Assembly: GCF_000224145.3 (NCBI RefSeq)
Contig: NC_020176.2
Location: forward strand, 3,741,826 to 3,805,825
Direction: 5' to 3'
DNA: 64,000 nt
From: Ciona intestinalis
Taxonomy: Eukaryota > Chordata > Ascidiacea > Phlebobranchia > Cionidae
Positions 56,401 to 64,000 of the stretch are shown piece after piece. The notes beneath the pieces were generated by a model, which searched no databases, had not been told where the DNA came from, and saw only the letters and a program-made list of their open reading frames with translations. Each line of letters opens with the position of its first letter. Position 1 is the first letter of the stretch. A program made the translations under genes and the position numbers.

Positions 56401-57169
56401 GTACAAGTAGTGTAACCAATTCTGATTGAACTTTCCTTGACAACAGGTAGCGTTGGGAAATATACGTGAGGTTCGTGATGGTTTGAGCTCAGATAACGAG
56501 GTTGCCAACTCAGTGATGGTTGCCGGTAAATTTGTCCCTAAACCTGGCAAGGAATTGATTCTACCAGAAGGTTGGTGTGATGTCTGGTTTTGTTGTTTTA
56601 TCTTCTTTTCTGTTGCTTTCATATTTTATTTTTGATTATTGAAGTGTTTTTATTTTATTTTTCATCATTTTTGCTTGTATTTTATTTCGTTTGTTTATAT
56701 TATTCTTGCCTCGGTTTCATGTGTTTTTATTTTGTCATGATTTATGTTTATTTTACCATTTTTTTCTGTTTTTTGTCATCATTTCAAAAATTTTGTTATT
56801 TTATCAATCTTCTTTTTAGGTGGTGCTATATCGTTAGGTGAAAAAACTAAGAATCCGAATCAGACCGGTGTAACAAGCTCCTACAATGAATACGTTGTAT
56901 ACAGCCCTGATCAGGTAAACACTAAGTTACACAATATTAATATTATTAAGTTTCATATAGATCTTTGGCAATTTTGAAAAAAATTACTACTAAAATATAC
57001 CAAAAGATCTTTTTCAGGCTTAATATATGTGCTGCAGCAACTGTATATATGTTAATATTTGTATTATTTATCTTATATTCAGGTTTGCCTTCGTTATTTG
57101 ATTCGTTTTGACATCACTGATGACGTAGGTACAACGTCAAGCGGGTCCGTCACTCAAAAATCAAAATAA
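32413..57169 (+). CDS. Ankyrin-WGR-PARP protein (PME-5-like ADP-ribosyltransferase)
   Basis: About 51 exons join in frame to a protein of roughly 2,800 residues. Order: an acidic Ser/Thr/Glu-rich N-terminus, basic segments (KRPRRH, QKKNVSPRGPKKK), a tudor-like stretch (YYVKGEVLAVRNED, FKVQWLDQ), an AT-hook (KPRGRPSKS), a long ankyrin-repeat region, a WGR domain, the PARP helical regulatory domain and the catalytic domain. Catalytic H, Y and E are in LWHGTN, GIYMAD and YNEYVVY, the polymer-forming triad. It should transfer ADP-ribose from NAD+, probably in the nucleus and in response to nucleic-acid ends sensed through WGR. Vertebrate tankyrases have ankyrins and a SAM domain but no WGR. C. 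elegans PME-5 has ankyrins plus WGR. Exons 7 to 10 appear twice around a gap, so only one set can be used. Confidence 0.93.
32563..32815 (+). repeat. Coding minisatellite, 45-bp unit (15 residues)
   Basis: Inside the first coding exon the unit encoding APVTTDPSASDVTTD is repeated about four times with few changes, flanked by partial units. Unit length is a multiple of three, so copy-number change keeps the frame. The region is rich in Thr, Asp and Ser and probably unstructured. Confidence 0.9.
34545..34580. repeat. Fragment of a dispersed repeat (tattctatgcggg... family)
   Basis: The words ttctatgcgggg and aggacctgag recur at 45463-45545 (ttctatgcgggcgacg, gaggacctgaaac) and 29300-29365 (tctatgtgggcaagg, gaggacctgggat). 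These look like diverged pieces of one interspersed family. No ends are recognisable. Confidence 0.4.
35036..35175. mobile_element. tRNA-derived SINE-like element
   Basis: The head contains gtggttaacacacctgttct and gaggttcatgggttcaagtt, which resemble the A box and B box (GGTTCAA) of RNA polymerase III promoters. A tail follows containing gtgttcttggtcaaaacatc. It lies in a PARP-gene intron. A similar head occurs at 44565. It is not a functional tRNA, because it lacks a clean acceptor stem. Confidence 0.5.
35222..36911 (+). repeat. Duplicated PARP-gene block, copy 1
   Basis: It holds exons 35295-35359, 35652-35804, 36041-36115 and 36510-36673. It is nearly identical, introns included, to 37112-40010 apart from the element inserted in the second copy. 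It ends directly at a 200-base gap. The fourth exon has donor gtaaat here, against gtaagt in copy 2. Best read as one of two alleles. Confidence 0.9.
36912..37111. other. Assembly gap (200 N)
   Basis: Placeholder run between the two copies of the duplicated PARP exons, most likely marking the misjoin. Confidence 0.99.
37841..39045. mobile_element. Non-autonomous hAT-like element with internal tandem array
   Basis: The left end reads CACTGGCGTCGATT and the right end, reverse-complemented, CATAGGCGTCGATT, a 14-base inverted repeat with two mismatches. It is flanked by an 8-bp direct duplication ATAGTGCC (37833-37840 and 39046-39053), while copy 1 of the block has a single ATAGTGCC at the empty site. 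An 8-bp target duplication and CA-starting ends are hallmarks of hAT elements. No transposase frame is present. The interior is mostly a tandem repeat. Confidence 0.9.
38215..39000. repeat. Minisatellite of about 23-bp units with CACGTG
   Basis: The unit is tagtttagccttcacgtgcg followed by tcg, present in about 30 or more copies with scattered substitutions and a few shortened units. Most units carry the palindrome CACGTG, an E-box core. The array fills most of the hAT-like element. It has no unique spacers and is not a CRISPR array. Confidence 0.9.
44565..44730. mobile_element. tRNA-derived SINE-like element
   Basis: The head holds atagcacagcggttagcacg (A-box-like) and aggttcaaggtccc (B-box-like), about 40 bases apart as in a tRNA promoter. 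A non-tRNA tail follows, ending near actcattcattcacag. It lies in a PARP-gene intron. Ciona is known to carry a tRNA-derived composite SINE (Cics-1); identity was not checked. Confidence 0.6.
49840..49925. repeat. Dispersed repeat (ccaagttggactttggttcc... family)
   Basis: It shares the order of words caa-ttgg-cttt, ccatgcgctgctttactgta and agaccttaacc with 35425-35600 and its duplicate 37307-37480 (gccaactttggcc, gcatgctttgctgcacgacc, ttactcatg). It is an old interspersed family in PARP introns, without recognisable ends. Confidence 0.45.
50830..50960. repeat. Possible SINE tail
   Basis: The phrase tccttgggcaagacacttaa occurs, a motif common in the 3' parts of several animal SINE families. 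No tRNA-like head is clear upstream. It lies in a PARP-gene intron. Confidence 0.35.
52880..53468 (+). other. WGR domain of the PARP protein
   Basis: Exons 52880-52985 and 53299-53468 encode HCDVFLIAVDVQQSGNVQYN, FFRMQ, then YMFFTRWGLIGERGNWQTSP and AIKEFSKYFKLKTANEW. The motif here is RWGLIGERG, with the core W-G and the following G conserved, and the domain ends in the usual F..K...KT.N.W pattern. In PARP1-3 this domain contacts nucleic-acid ends and the catalytic domain. Confidence 0.93.
54905..55060. repeat. Dispersed repeat with internal near-tandem units
   Basis: Units reading catgctcactgtcgagttat and catgctcactgtcacgttat, each followed by aacac or aacatg and caccaggcacacatggtata, occur twice here. 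The same words recur at 57446-57600 downstream of the gene. This points to a low-copy interspersed or satellite-derived repeat. Confidence 0.6.
56222..56398. mobile_element. MITE copy missing one end
   Basis: The interior (acctttagcacataatatct, ctatggaagttgtgagga) and right end (ggtgtcctatctctcccacc, ctacca) are preserved, but the left terminus is not. It lies in the intron between two PARP catalytic exons. Confidence 0.7.
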
Positions 57170-57418
57170 AATTTGCTTCGTCTCTGTACTGATATAGCTG
57201 CCATGTAATCTTTTGTGTCAACTGCCATGTATTAGCAACGACCCCCAATCGAACTCGCCGCCGTGTACATAGTTTTTACCTGCTTATGAACTGGGAAACC
57301 CCATTTTCGAACTTTTAAAGTCATATTTGCTGCAAGAAAATTACGAGGCCACCGATTTTGTACAAATCATCGTTTATACAATTCGTAGATATTGTTCGTA
57401 TAAATAAGCAATGCTTCA

Positions 57419-57424
57419 AATAAA
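57419..57424 (+). terminator. Poly(A) signal of the PARP gene
   Basis: AATAAA lies 250 bases after the stop codon at 57169 and is the first canonical signal downstream. Confidence 0.55.
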
Positions 57425-57445
57425 CGTTGTACAATAATGGGACAA

Positions 57446-57600
57446 TGTTGCTCATGCTCGCTGTCGAGTTATAAAAACAGCACATTTTTATACACAGATA
57501 CCCAAAGTGTATTTATTCAACTCATGCCCCATGACGAGATATAATAATAATAAGTGTTTTATACACCAGACACCAGTTATACATGGTGTATGTATACATA
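57446..57600. repeat. Second locus of the catgctc...gttata repeat
   Basis: Contains tcatgctcgctgtcgagtta followed by taaaa, then tatacacagatacccaaagtg, atttattcaactcatgcccc and accagacaccagttatacat. These words match 54905-55060 in the same order. Confidence 0.55.
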
Positions 57601-58130
57601 TACTTTAATGCTATGCTTGTCAAGTTACCACACTTGTAGTCATATAGCTCACTTACTGTCGTATTAGTGTTCAACGTGTGTTTTTCACTCGTTAGTAACA
57701 CTTTATGCCCGCAGTCAATTTATGACAATTTCTTAAACAGAGTTTTAATCAAAACTAAAATTCTTTGTCTTTAACACACCTTGCGCGCCGACTAAATTGA
57801 AATAAGACGATTGATTTTACGTCGTCTTAATAGTTTTTCTGCTAATCAACATATGGTGATTGGCCTAATCTTCTGCAAATACTTCCCAATGTCTTTTTAA
57901 TTTGCGGTAAATGACTTGTGGTATCTCCTCACCTGGGGAATAAGAACAAAAGTCGTCGCTACGAGTTAGGAAGTGAATCGATTTGAAATCTGTCCCGAAT
58001 TAATAGACCGTTTAACTTTTAATTATTATTAAAATCTCGAAGAAAACTGCTTTGGCAAAAAAGTTTTCACGTCAGGTATATATAAAACTCTGTCTTTCGT
58101 TCATTGGTTTAGAATACATTTACGTCATAC
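57601..58130. other. Intergenic and promoter region of the homeobox gene
   Basis: AT-rich spacer between the PARP and homeobox genes. A TATA-like sequence, tatataaaac, lies at 58079-58088, about 45 bases before the start codon at 58131. No other element is recognised. Confidence 0.5.
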
Positions 58131-59522
58131 ATGAATCCAATGACGTCAAGACCTGAAGTTAACGCTGGGAGCTCGGAAGGACATCCGTTGTTTGGTAAGT
58201 TGCTTTTAATAATAAATCAATTTAGTGTTTCCTGTTTCAAAAATCCGCACACGTATGATGGGGCTCGTCAATTTTATTGCCCTATTCGAAATATTGGGTT
58301 AGTATATAAGCAGATTATATAAATATAATCTTACATTCGTGGGGTATATACTCACAGCAAGAAATAACAGTTATTTTATTTTCCAGTCAACTCAAACTGC
58401 GGGATAAAGTTCCCTTTCCCCTTTGGCGGAACAGGACGAAGACGAAACAGAACAAGTTTTTCTCAGCATCAACTATTTATTCTTGAGAGCGCCTTCCAGA
58501 TTACTCAATATCCCGACATCTTCTACCGAGATGCCCTGGCGTCACGGACTCTGCTCACCGAAGCACGTATTCAGGTATAAAAATGATCGAACGAGTCGTA
58601 ATGTGCAATGTGATAAAATGTGTGATGTGTCCTAGCACGGATTCATAAAACTATTTTTTACAATTGAAGGACTCAAATAAATTATAGGGTGGGGGGAGAT
58701 ATGACATCTTTAGCACATAATATCTAAATATCCTGATCGCGTTTTAAACAATTAACAATGGTCTGTAAGAGTCGTTGGGATATAGTTTTATAAATCTTTG
58801 AATGTTTCTTTTTTTAAAATGGTTTTACTATTAAATGGGATAAGAAAATAGAGTCAAAAGGTGTCCCATCTTCCCCCACCCTATATTGTATAACATGCCT
58901 TTGCGTTTAGGTTTGGTTTCAAAATCGAAGGGCGAAATATCGCAAACAACGAAGGAAACTAATTTCTGAAAATGAGACGGAAACCGAAGGAAGTAAGACG
59001 TTTGTTTCGCCAGAAACAAGATCAGCATGCGTATCTTTACCTCACCGTACAAATTTGCCAGAAATAGAAGCACCTAGCAAACAAATGTCATCTGAATCTA
59101 TTCTCGCCTTGAACCAGATATACAGTCAGTACGCTGTAGGTGTGGGCGGTCATACCAGCTCTCAAGTAATGCAAGAAAGTTCGACACCGCATGCCTGCTT
59201 CACAAACCCAGCAGTAGGCGGTTTAATGAACGCGATGCATCATCGCCACTTAACTCTTCTGAAAAGCAATAAATCTCACTCAAACGTAGTTTCTGAGTTG
59301 GCAAGCATCGCAGCAATGCGACATTGGGATGAGCCAAATGATACCCACCCAGCACTCATGCCCTATGCTCAACACTTCAACACATACTCTCAATGTGAAA
59401 AGGAATTTCCACGGTCAAGGCCAAACAGTCCCAGAACAGAAACACACGGATCCGGAGAATTGCGAAACCGCGAAGACGGTTCGGATTCTAGAAAGAGCTC
59501 GGACGAAAGCGATCTGGAATAA
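58131..59522 (+). CDS. Paired-class homeobox transcription factor (Prop/Mix-like)
   Basis: Three exons (58131-58194, 58387-58574, 58911-59522) encode about 287 residues in frame (phases 1 and 0). The homeodomain starts [12 protein letters not shown], continues [18 protein letters not shown] and LLTEARIQ, and is split exactly before [15 protein letters not shown]. Position 50 is glutamine (WFQNRR), so this is a Q50 paired-like protein. LESAF and QYPDI recall Prop1, while RTSFS and TLL.EARIQ recall Mix-type proteins. I cannot decide between them by eye. No paired domain is present. The long C-terminal exon is Ser- and His-rich and ends in an acidic [11 protein letters not shown] tail. A MITE lies in the second intron. 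Confidence 0.92.
58683..58886. mobile_element. MITE copy, about 204 bp
   Basis: It begins tatagggtggggggagatat and ends catcttcccccaccctatat. The interior matches 2468-2664 closely, with a small insertion of Ts and a duplicated segment. It lies in the intron that splits the homeodomain. Confidence 0.85.
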
Positions 59523-61369
59523 AAGCTGGTCACATTTGTTTAACTTTAAATCGATATGAACATGGGGCTGTAGGCTACACTGTAGCGTGTATATATATTC
59601 AGTAAACAAACAGATATGTGATATTTTGCACTATTAAGCGAATTGTATTCAATACTTGTTGCATCAAAGTTGTCCACGCTTCTAACATGTCAGTTGATTA
59701 CTGGTATACTTTTTAAATAATACAAAGGCATTTTTTCGAAAATTGTGTAGAAAGTATTTTGCGTGTATTGCAATTGAAGAAGAAATACGTCAAACTTTAA
59801 CGTCACGAACTTTGGTCGTCACTTTTTGCTAGACCGCTCACCCCATTGATAACTTTTTTCTAACTTCTCTCATCGTTGTCATTTTATGGCAATGAATAAA
59901 ACGAAATCAATAAACCTGTTAGTTACGATTACTTGCTCATATTACGCGCAGATAATACACCTAACCTTAGCCAAGAAATTGTTTAACTTTAATTTTTGGC
60001 CAATTTTTACTCTACGATACTTTGGTTTTATGAAACCAGCGATAAAACGAGACAGATATTAATCGAGTAAAAAAAGTTTTCGGTAAGATCCGACAAAAAG
60101 TTGTATCTACAAGTTAGTTGCCTTAACTTTCCCTATTGGGAAGTTAAGGTAACGTAATGTAAGAAATCGTTTAAATTCACTCAAGCTATACTTAATATTA
60201 TGATGATATAACTGGACAATGATGAAGGCGGTGCAAATTAACTGCTCGCTGATGAAACAAAACGAAGAACGTACATTATTGATCGAATCGAGCGTGCAGT
60301 TTTAACAAAATGACTTGTGGATAGACGAGCAAGTTACGTTGAAACAAGTTTATCAGAACAGCAATAAACGTTTCCGATGTCTTCCTACTATTAAGGAGTT
60401 ATTATGTTGCATTATTTTGCTACAGAACAAAAATGTATGATGGACTAATTGTATTATATGAAGTATTAAATTTAAAAGATATAATGCATTAATTTAATCA
60501 ACAAATGAAATTATGGAACAGAATGAACTGAAATGAGCTTAAAAAACTGTCAGCATTGTATATTGGTCCTTTTGTGTTTGTTTTTTTGGTGTTAGTGGTT
60601 GAATGTTGTATATTCCTGGTTGTTATTGAGTGCCAAGTTTTATTTTGACCAACATAACTGAATCAAATCTACCTCATTTTTTTTATATTGTACAGTTTGT
60701 AAAATTATGTGAACTCAAACATGCATTTTAACACTAAACATTGCCGGGTAGGAAATATTACAAAACATCACATGCGTAAATATGCTAGTGGTAATATATG
60801 TAGCCTTAATTCGAAACTCAGAAAATTTGTTTTGAAATTTTTGCCATTTATTTACAGAAAATGCAATGTTTACGGTTAAGTGAGAGTTTGTTTTATTGTA
60901 CTTAAAAAGTATGTTTTTGTTTGTGTTTTATTTGCCCATACCTCAGGATAATGATATGTCGTATACCTCATGTGTTCTTTGATAATATTACAAACCATAC
61001 GTGCTTTTTCTCACATTTACAGTAACTTTAAAACATGTAATGTTGCACATTAAGTCATTAACACTATGCCGTGTATTCCGTGTTTTAAATAATCACCTTA
61101 AAACGTCAGACGTACAACATTTTGTTAATTGCCAAAATTTAAACAGTTAAATATCTTTACCTTTTTAGGCATAATCAACAGCTTTTCTATTAATGAACAA
61201 ACTTGAATTTTCAATAAATTGTTGCACTGTTTAATCAAATACCTTGTATATAATGTAATCTTCTGTACATACATGTCTTAAAATTTTCAGATGGACATTG
61301 TATAGCAGTAAATGTTACATATTTTTCTGTGCTTAAACTGGTGCAAAGAGTGGAGGTTTAATCTCTGCA
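59523..61369. other. Intergenic region after the homeobox gene
   Basis: About 1.8 kb, very AT-rich. AATAAA at 59895-59900 is a likely poly(A) signal for the homeobox gene. No further gene, tRNA or element is recognised. Confidence 0.5.
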
Positions 61370-61370
61370 G
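61360..61370 (+). promoter_or_regulatory. Splice acceptor five bases before the start codon
   Basis: The sequence aatctctgcag is followed after only ttaaa by the ATG at 61376. Such a close acceptor fits either a 5'-leader intron or spliced-leader trans-splicing, which is known in Ciona. No upstream donor exon was identified. Confidence 0.45.
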
Positions 61371-61375
61371 TTAAA

Positions 61376-63891
61376 ATGTCAGCTCCAACAAGGAACAGAC
61401 CATACAGAAAAGCGTCTGTAAGTTTTGTTGACTGTTTTAAAAAAAAGACATAAAAATACAAAAATTACAAACCATATTTTTTTCAGGAGTATTTAGGAAC
61501 CACTGCAACCAATAAAGTTCAAGCGAAAACGTATGTCATAAAATGTATTACTGTATATTCTATTTTCAGCCAAAACGTAACTGTACAATATATTAATGTA
61601 TGTTTATGCCTTTGCTTGGGCTGACAGTATAAAGAAAGTGTTCTGCATGGTTGCAATCACAAGTATAGTTTTTATTAATTATTTTGTTATAACTCGCCTA
61701 AAGTTTCCAGTTTAGCTTATGTTTCAAACCGTTGCATTTCAATTTATTCGAATTAATAGTATCTTCATTGCTATATACCAAGAAATTAAACTGTACATGT
61801 TGTGTCAAAATGTAGCATTTCAAAGATAAGAAATAACAAACTAATCTGTTGCAAACATTTCAGCAACTCATTCACTTCAAACAATGCAAGCGGGGATCAT
61901 AATTCAGCCAATATCACAAGGAAGATTGAACAAATGTCAGCAGAGTTTGAACAAAAGAAGGAATATTTGCAAAATGAACTTGAAATTTCCCAAAGGAATT
62001 TATCAAAAAGCGAGGAACAAATTAAAAAGTAACTTAGTTTCCCTACTTTCCCATTATAAAAGTGGTGTTAATTAAAAATTTTTAGTGTGTTTTAACTTAA
62101 TTAATTTCCGAAGTTTTTACAGTAATGGTGTAACAGTGTAACACATAATACTTTTCTATTCTTTACAGCCTTCAATCAAGCTATATTTCTTTGCAACAAA
62201 AGAATGCCAACTTAGAAGAGCAATTACAAAAGGTAAGTACATTTAAACAATTGATTTGTATTCCAATATTTCATGTCTTTGACTGATTAGTTTATTTCAT
62301 GTATGCCTTAGTTAGTAAGCATTGGGATTGTGAAACCACCACATGTCATGTGTGTAAATGAGCATATAGTGCATCACATCATGCTGTGGCATAATGAACA
62401 TTTTGTTTGTTTCAGATGAAATATTTTGAAAATGAGAATCAACTTCTAACCAGAGACGTTGATGATTTAGCCAACAAACTAACAGAGTCCAAGAATGCTC
62501 TGCGTAAAGCTCAAGAAGACAATGTTAGTAATATTCTCTGTTTCGCACTTTTTAACTATAATTTGGAAGTTTTTATAAACTATTTAGTTACCTTCTCTTA
62601 ACATGTTTTGTTAATTTTATTTATATCGGATAATGGTAACAAATAACACTATTTGATTTTCAATAAAACAGGAAAGATTAAGAAAAGATTGCAATGCAGC
62701 TGTTCAACTACTTAAATGTCATCCTTCCAATTACCAAGTTCCAAAGCAAGAAAAAGTAAGACTTCCTCATTATTTCAGTAAAGTAGGAAACTTAAGTTAT
62801 AGCACAGGCATCTTGTCGTCTTGCTATATATTATTGTGTATGGTGCCTTTACATAGAAAAGCCATGGGCCAGGTTTCAGGGCCTGGGGTATAGTTTACCG
62901 CACTGGTCTGGGTTACATTTCCTTTGTATTTTTTTAAAAATTATATTTATTCCATATAACGTCTTTACATTGCACTATGTTTAATGCTATTTAACTATGT
63001 TATTGTTAATAATATGGCTATAAATCTGCTATTGCTACATAATATTACTTAACATTGCAGCTGCCTGTTGAAATCCAGGAAAAGGTGGAGAATTACAAAG
63101 TTCAAGTGCAAGACTACCATGAATACATCAACCCATATGATGATTCAGATAGCGACACGGATGAGGAAAAAACACCATCCAAACATCCATCTCTCATCCA
63201 TTTAGATGACCAACCACAGCTTCCCAACCCATCAGTATGTTACAATACATCTTGTGTTAATGTTGTTGTGATGCATTTTGTTGATTAGTGTTATAAATTT
63301 TTGAGTGATGTTTTGTCACTTTATGTTAAGCATATGAATTCTTATGCTTTGCTGTGGTTATTTTTGCATGAATCATTCTGTGATAAAATACTCCCAGTAA
63401 AAGTATAAACCACATTAGACAAATGGTTTATTTTGCCCTTAAGCCATGAGCTGATAATCTTTTACGACTGCACAATCCTTTGTTGCTCGTCTAATCATCT
63501 TTGACACACCTTAATTTATGGAATATTAATATGTATTACTGTCTAAGCTTTTTATACCACAAGCAAATAACTGTATAGCATAAGGTATATACAGCTACCA
63601 CAAACCTAATAACCATAAACATCTGTTTTTTTACCAGTCACCAATGCTCTCAGTCTTATGTTTTACCTCACTGTTTAGTTCTCATGCAGTCACCTCATAG
63701 TTTGTCAATTTTTTTTCACAAAACATTTCAGAATCCATCTGTTCCGTTTGAGTTGCTTGCCAATGTGCTTGAAAAGCCAGAGCATGTTTATCTTAACTTG
63801 GAACCATCAGATTACATTCGTGACCCCAAACTAACCTCGTTATATAAACCAGGACCAACCAACAAAGCTCTCATCAAACCGGATTATGAAG
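61376..63891 (+). CDS. Coiled-coil protein, 5' part (BEGAIN/TJAP1-like), continues past the window
   Basis: Eight exons join in frame: 61376-61417, 61487-61530, 61864-62028, 62169-62232, 62416-62523, 62672-62755, 63061-63234 and 63732-63891. The last ends in phase 1 at G|gttgtt, so the gene runs off the right edge. The N-terminus is MSAPTRNRPYRKAS. Residues from about 45 to 150 form a heptad-rich coiled coil (RKIEQMSAEFEQKKEYLQNE). Then come ERLRKDCNAAVQLLKCHPSN and LPVEIQEKVENY, which remind me of the segment after the coil in BEGAIN and TJAP1, junction and synapse scaffold proteins. An acidic DDSDSDTDEE stretch follows. The family link is tentative. Confidence 0.8.
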
Positions 63892-64000
63892 GTTGTTTTA
63901 TCATTTCTTGAGTTTAAGCTTTTGAACTTATTTCAAAATCTGTACGAAGAAAAATTAAAACTATTGTGTGTTTGTGTCTTATGTTTGCTGCATTGTGTTG

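Larger units (their letters stand above)
54193..57169 (+). other. PARP regulatory and catalytic domains
   Basis: The helical regulatory part starts INVESMKEAMKDS and includes MPFGRLERDRLTLGIDIL. The catalytic part includes YRMLWHGTNILNLMSIL (exon 55614-55807), EPGIYMADMAVRAAQDC (56094-56186), VALGNIREV (56447-56570), the acceptor exon GVTSSYNEYVVYSPDQV (56820-56914) and the C-terminus from 57083 to the stop at 57169. H, Y and E are all in place. The sequence resembles PARP1-3 type catalytic domains rather than tankyrase, which lacks the regulatory part. Confidence 0.95.

Noticed and set aside
56590-56841. Phenylalanine-rich 83-codon plus-strand frame
   Set aside because: It is a T-rich intron between two PARP catalytic exons.
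1-64000. Retrovirus-like or LTR element
   Set aside because: I looked for long terminal repeats, primer-binding sites and polymerase motifs and saw none that I could support.

Overview
This window looks like nuclear DNA of an ascidian, most likely the sea squirt Ciona. The grounds are AT-rich intergenic and intron sequence, compact genes with many short introns, a dispersed short inverted-repeat element present in about nine copies, tRNA-derived SINE-like repeats, and chordate-type gene families. I joined exons by hand from splice sites and reading phase. No transcript evidence or database search was available, so intron boundaries are predictions. There are three assembly gaps: 579-1078, 15229-15278 and 36912-37111.

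Layout. At 1-2434 are two near-identical copies of the 5' exons of a minus-strand gene resembling a large GB1/RHD3-type GTPase, with a gap between them. At 3263-11947 (minus) is a modular cell-surface protein: probable signal peptide, EGF-like, LDL-receptor class A, thrombospondin type 1, a complete bipartite ZP domain, a furin-like site, one membrane segment and a short basic tail. A lone minus-strand terminal exon lies at 12191-12395. At 13443-16223 (plus) is a small five-exon gene of unknown function. At 19487-30693 (plus) is an ETS1/2-class transcription factor with a long 5' region, two competing donors in its first coding exon, and possible alternative first exons inside its large intron.

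The largest gene, 32413-57169 (plus, about 50 exons, roughly 2,800 residues by hand count), has an acidic repeat-bearing N-terminus, an AT-hook, a long ankyrin-repeat region, a WGR domain, a PARP regulatory domain and a PARP catalytic domain with an intact H-Y-E triad. This is the architecture of nematode PME-5 rather than of vertebrate tankyrase. Four of its exons occur twice (35222-36911 and 37112-40010) around a gap. The two copies cannot be spliced in series in frame, so this is probably two alleles assembled in tandem. The second copy carries a 1.2-kb hAT-like non-autonomous element, with an 8-bp target duplication, filled with a roughly 23-bp tandem repeat in which most units contain CACGTG.

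At 58131-59522 (plus) is a paired-class homeobox gene of Prop/Mix type in three exons. From 61376 to the right edge is the 5' part of a coiled-coil gene that weakly resembles the BEGAIN/TJAP1 family. The genes appear functionally independent, and nothing suggests an operon. I saw no retrovirus-like or LTR element and no CRISPR array.
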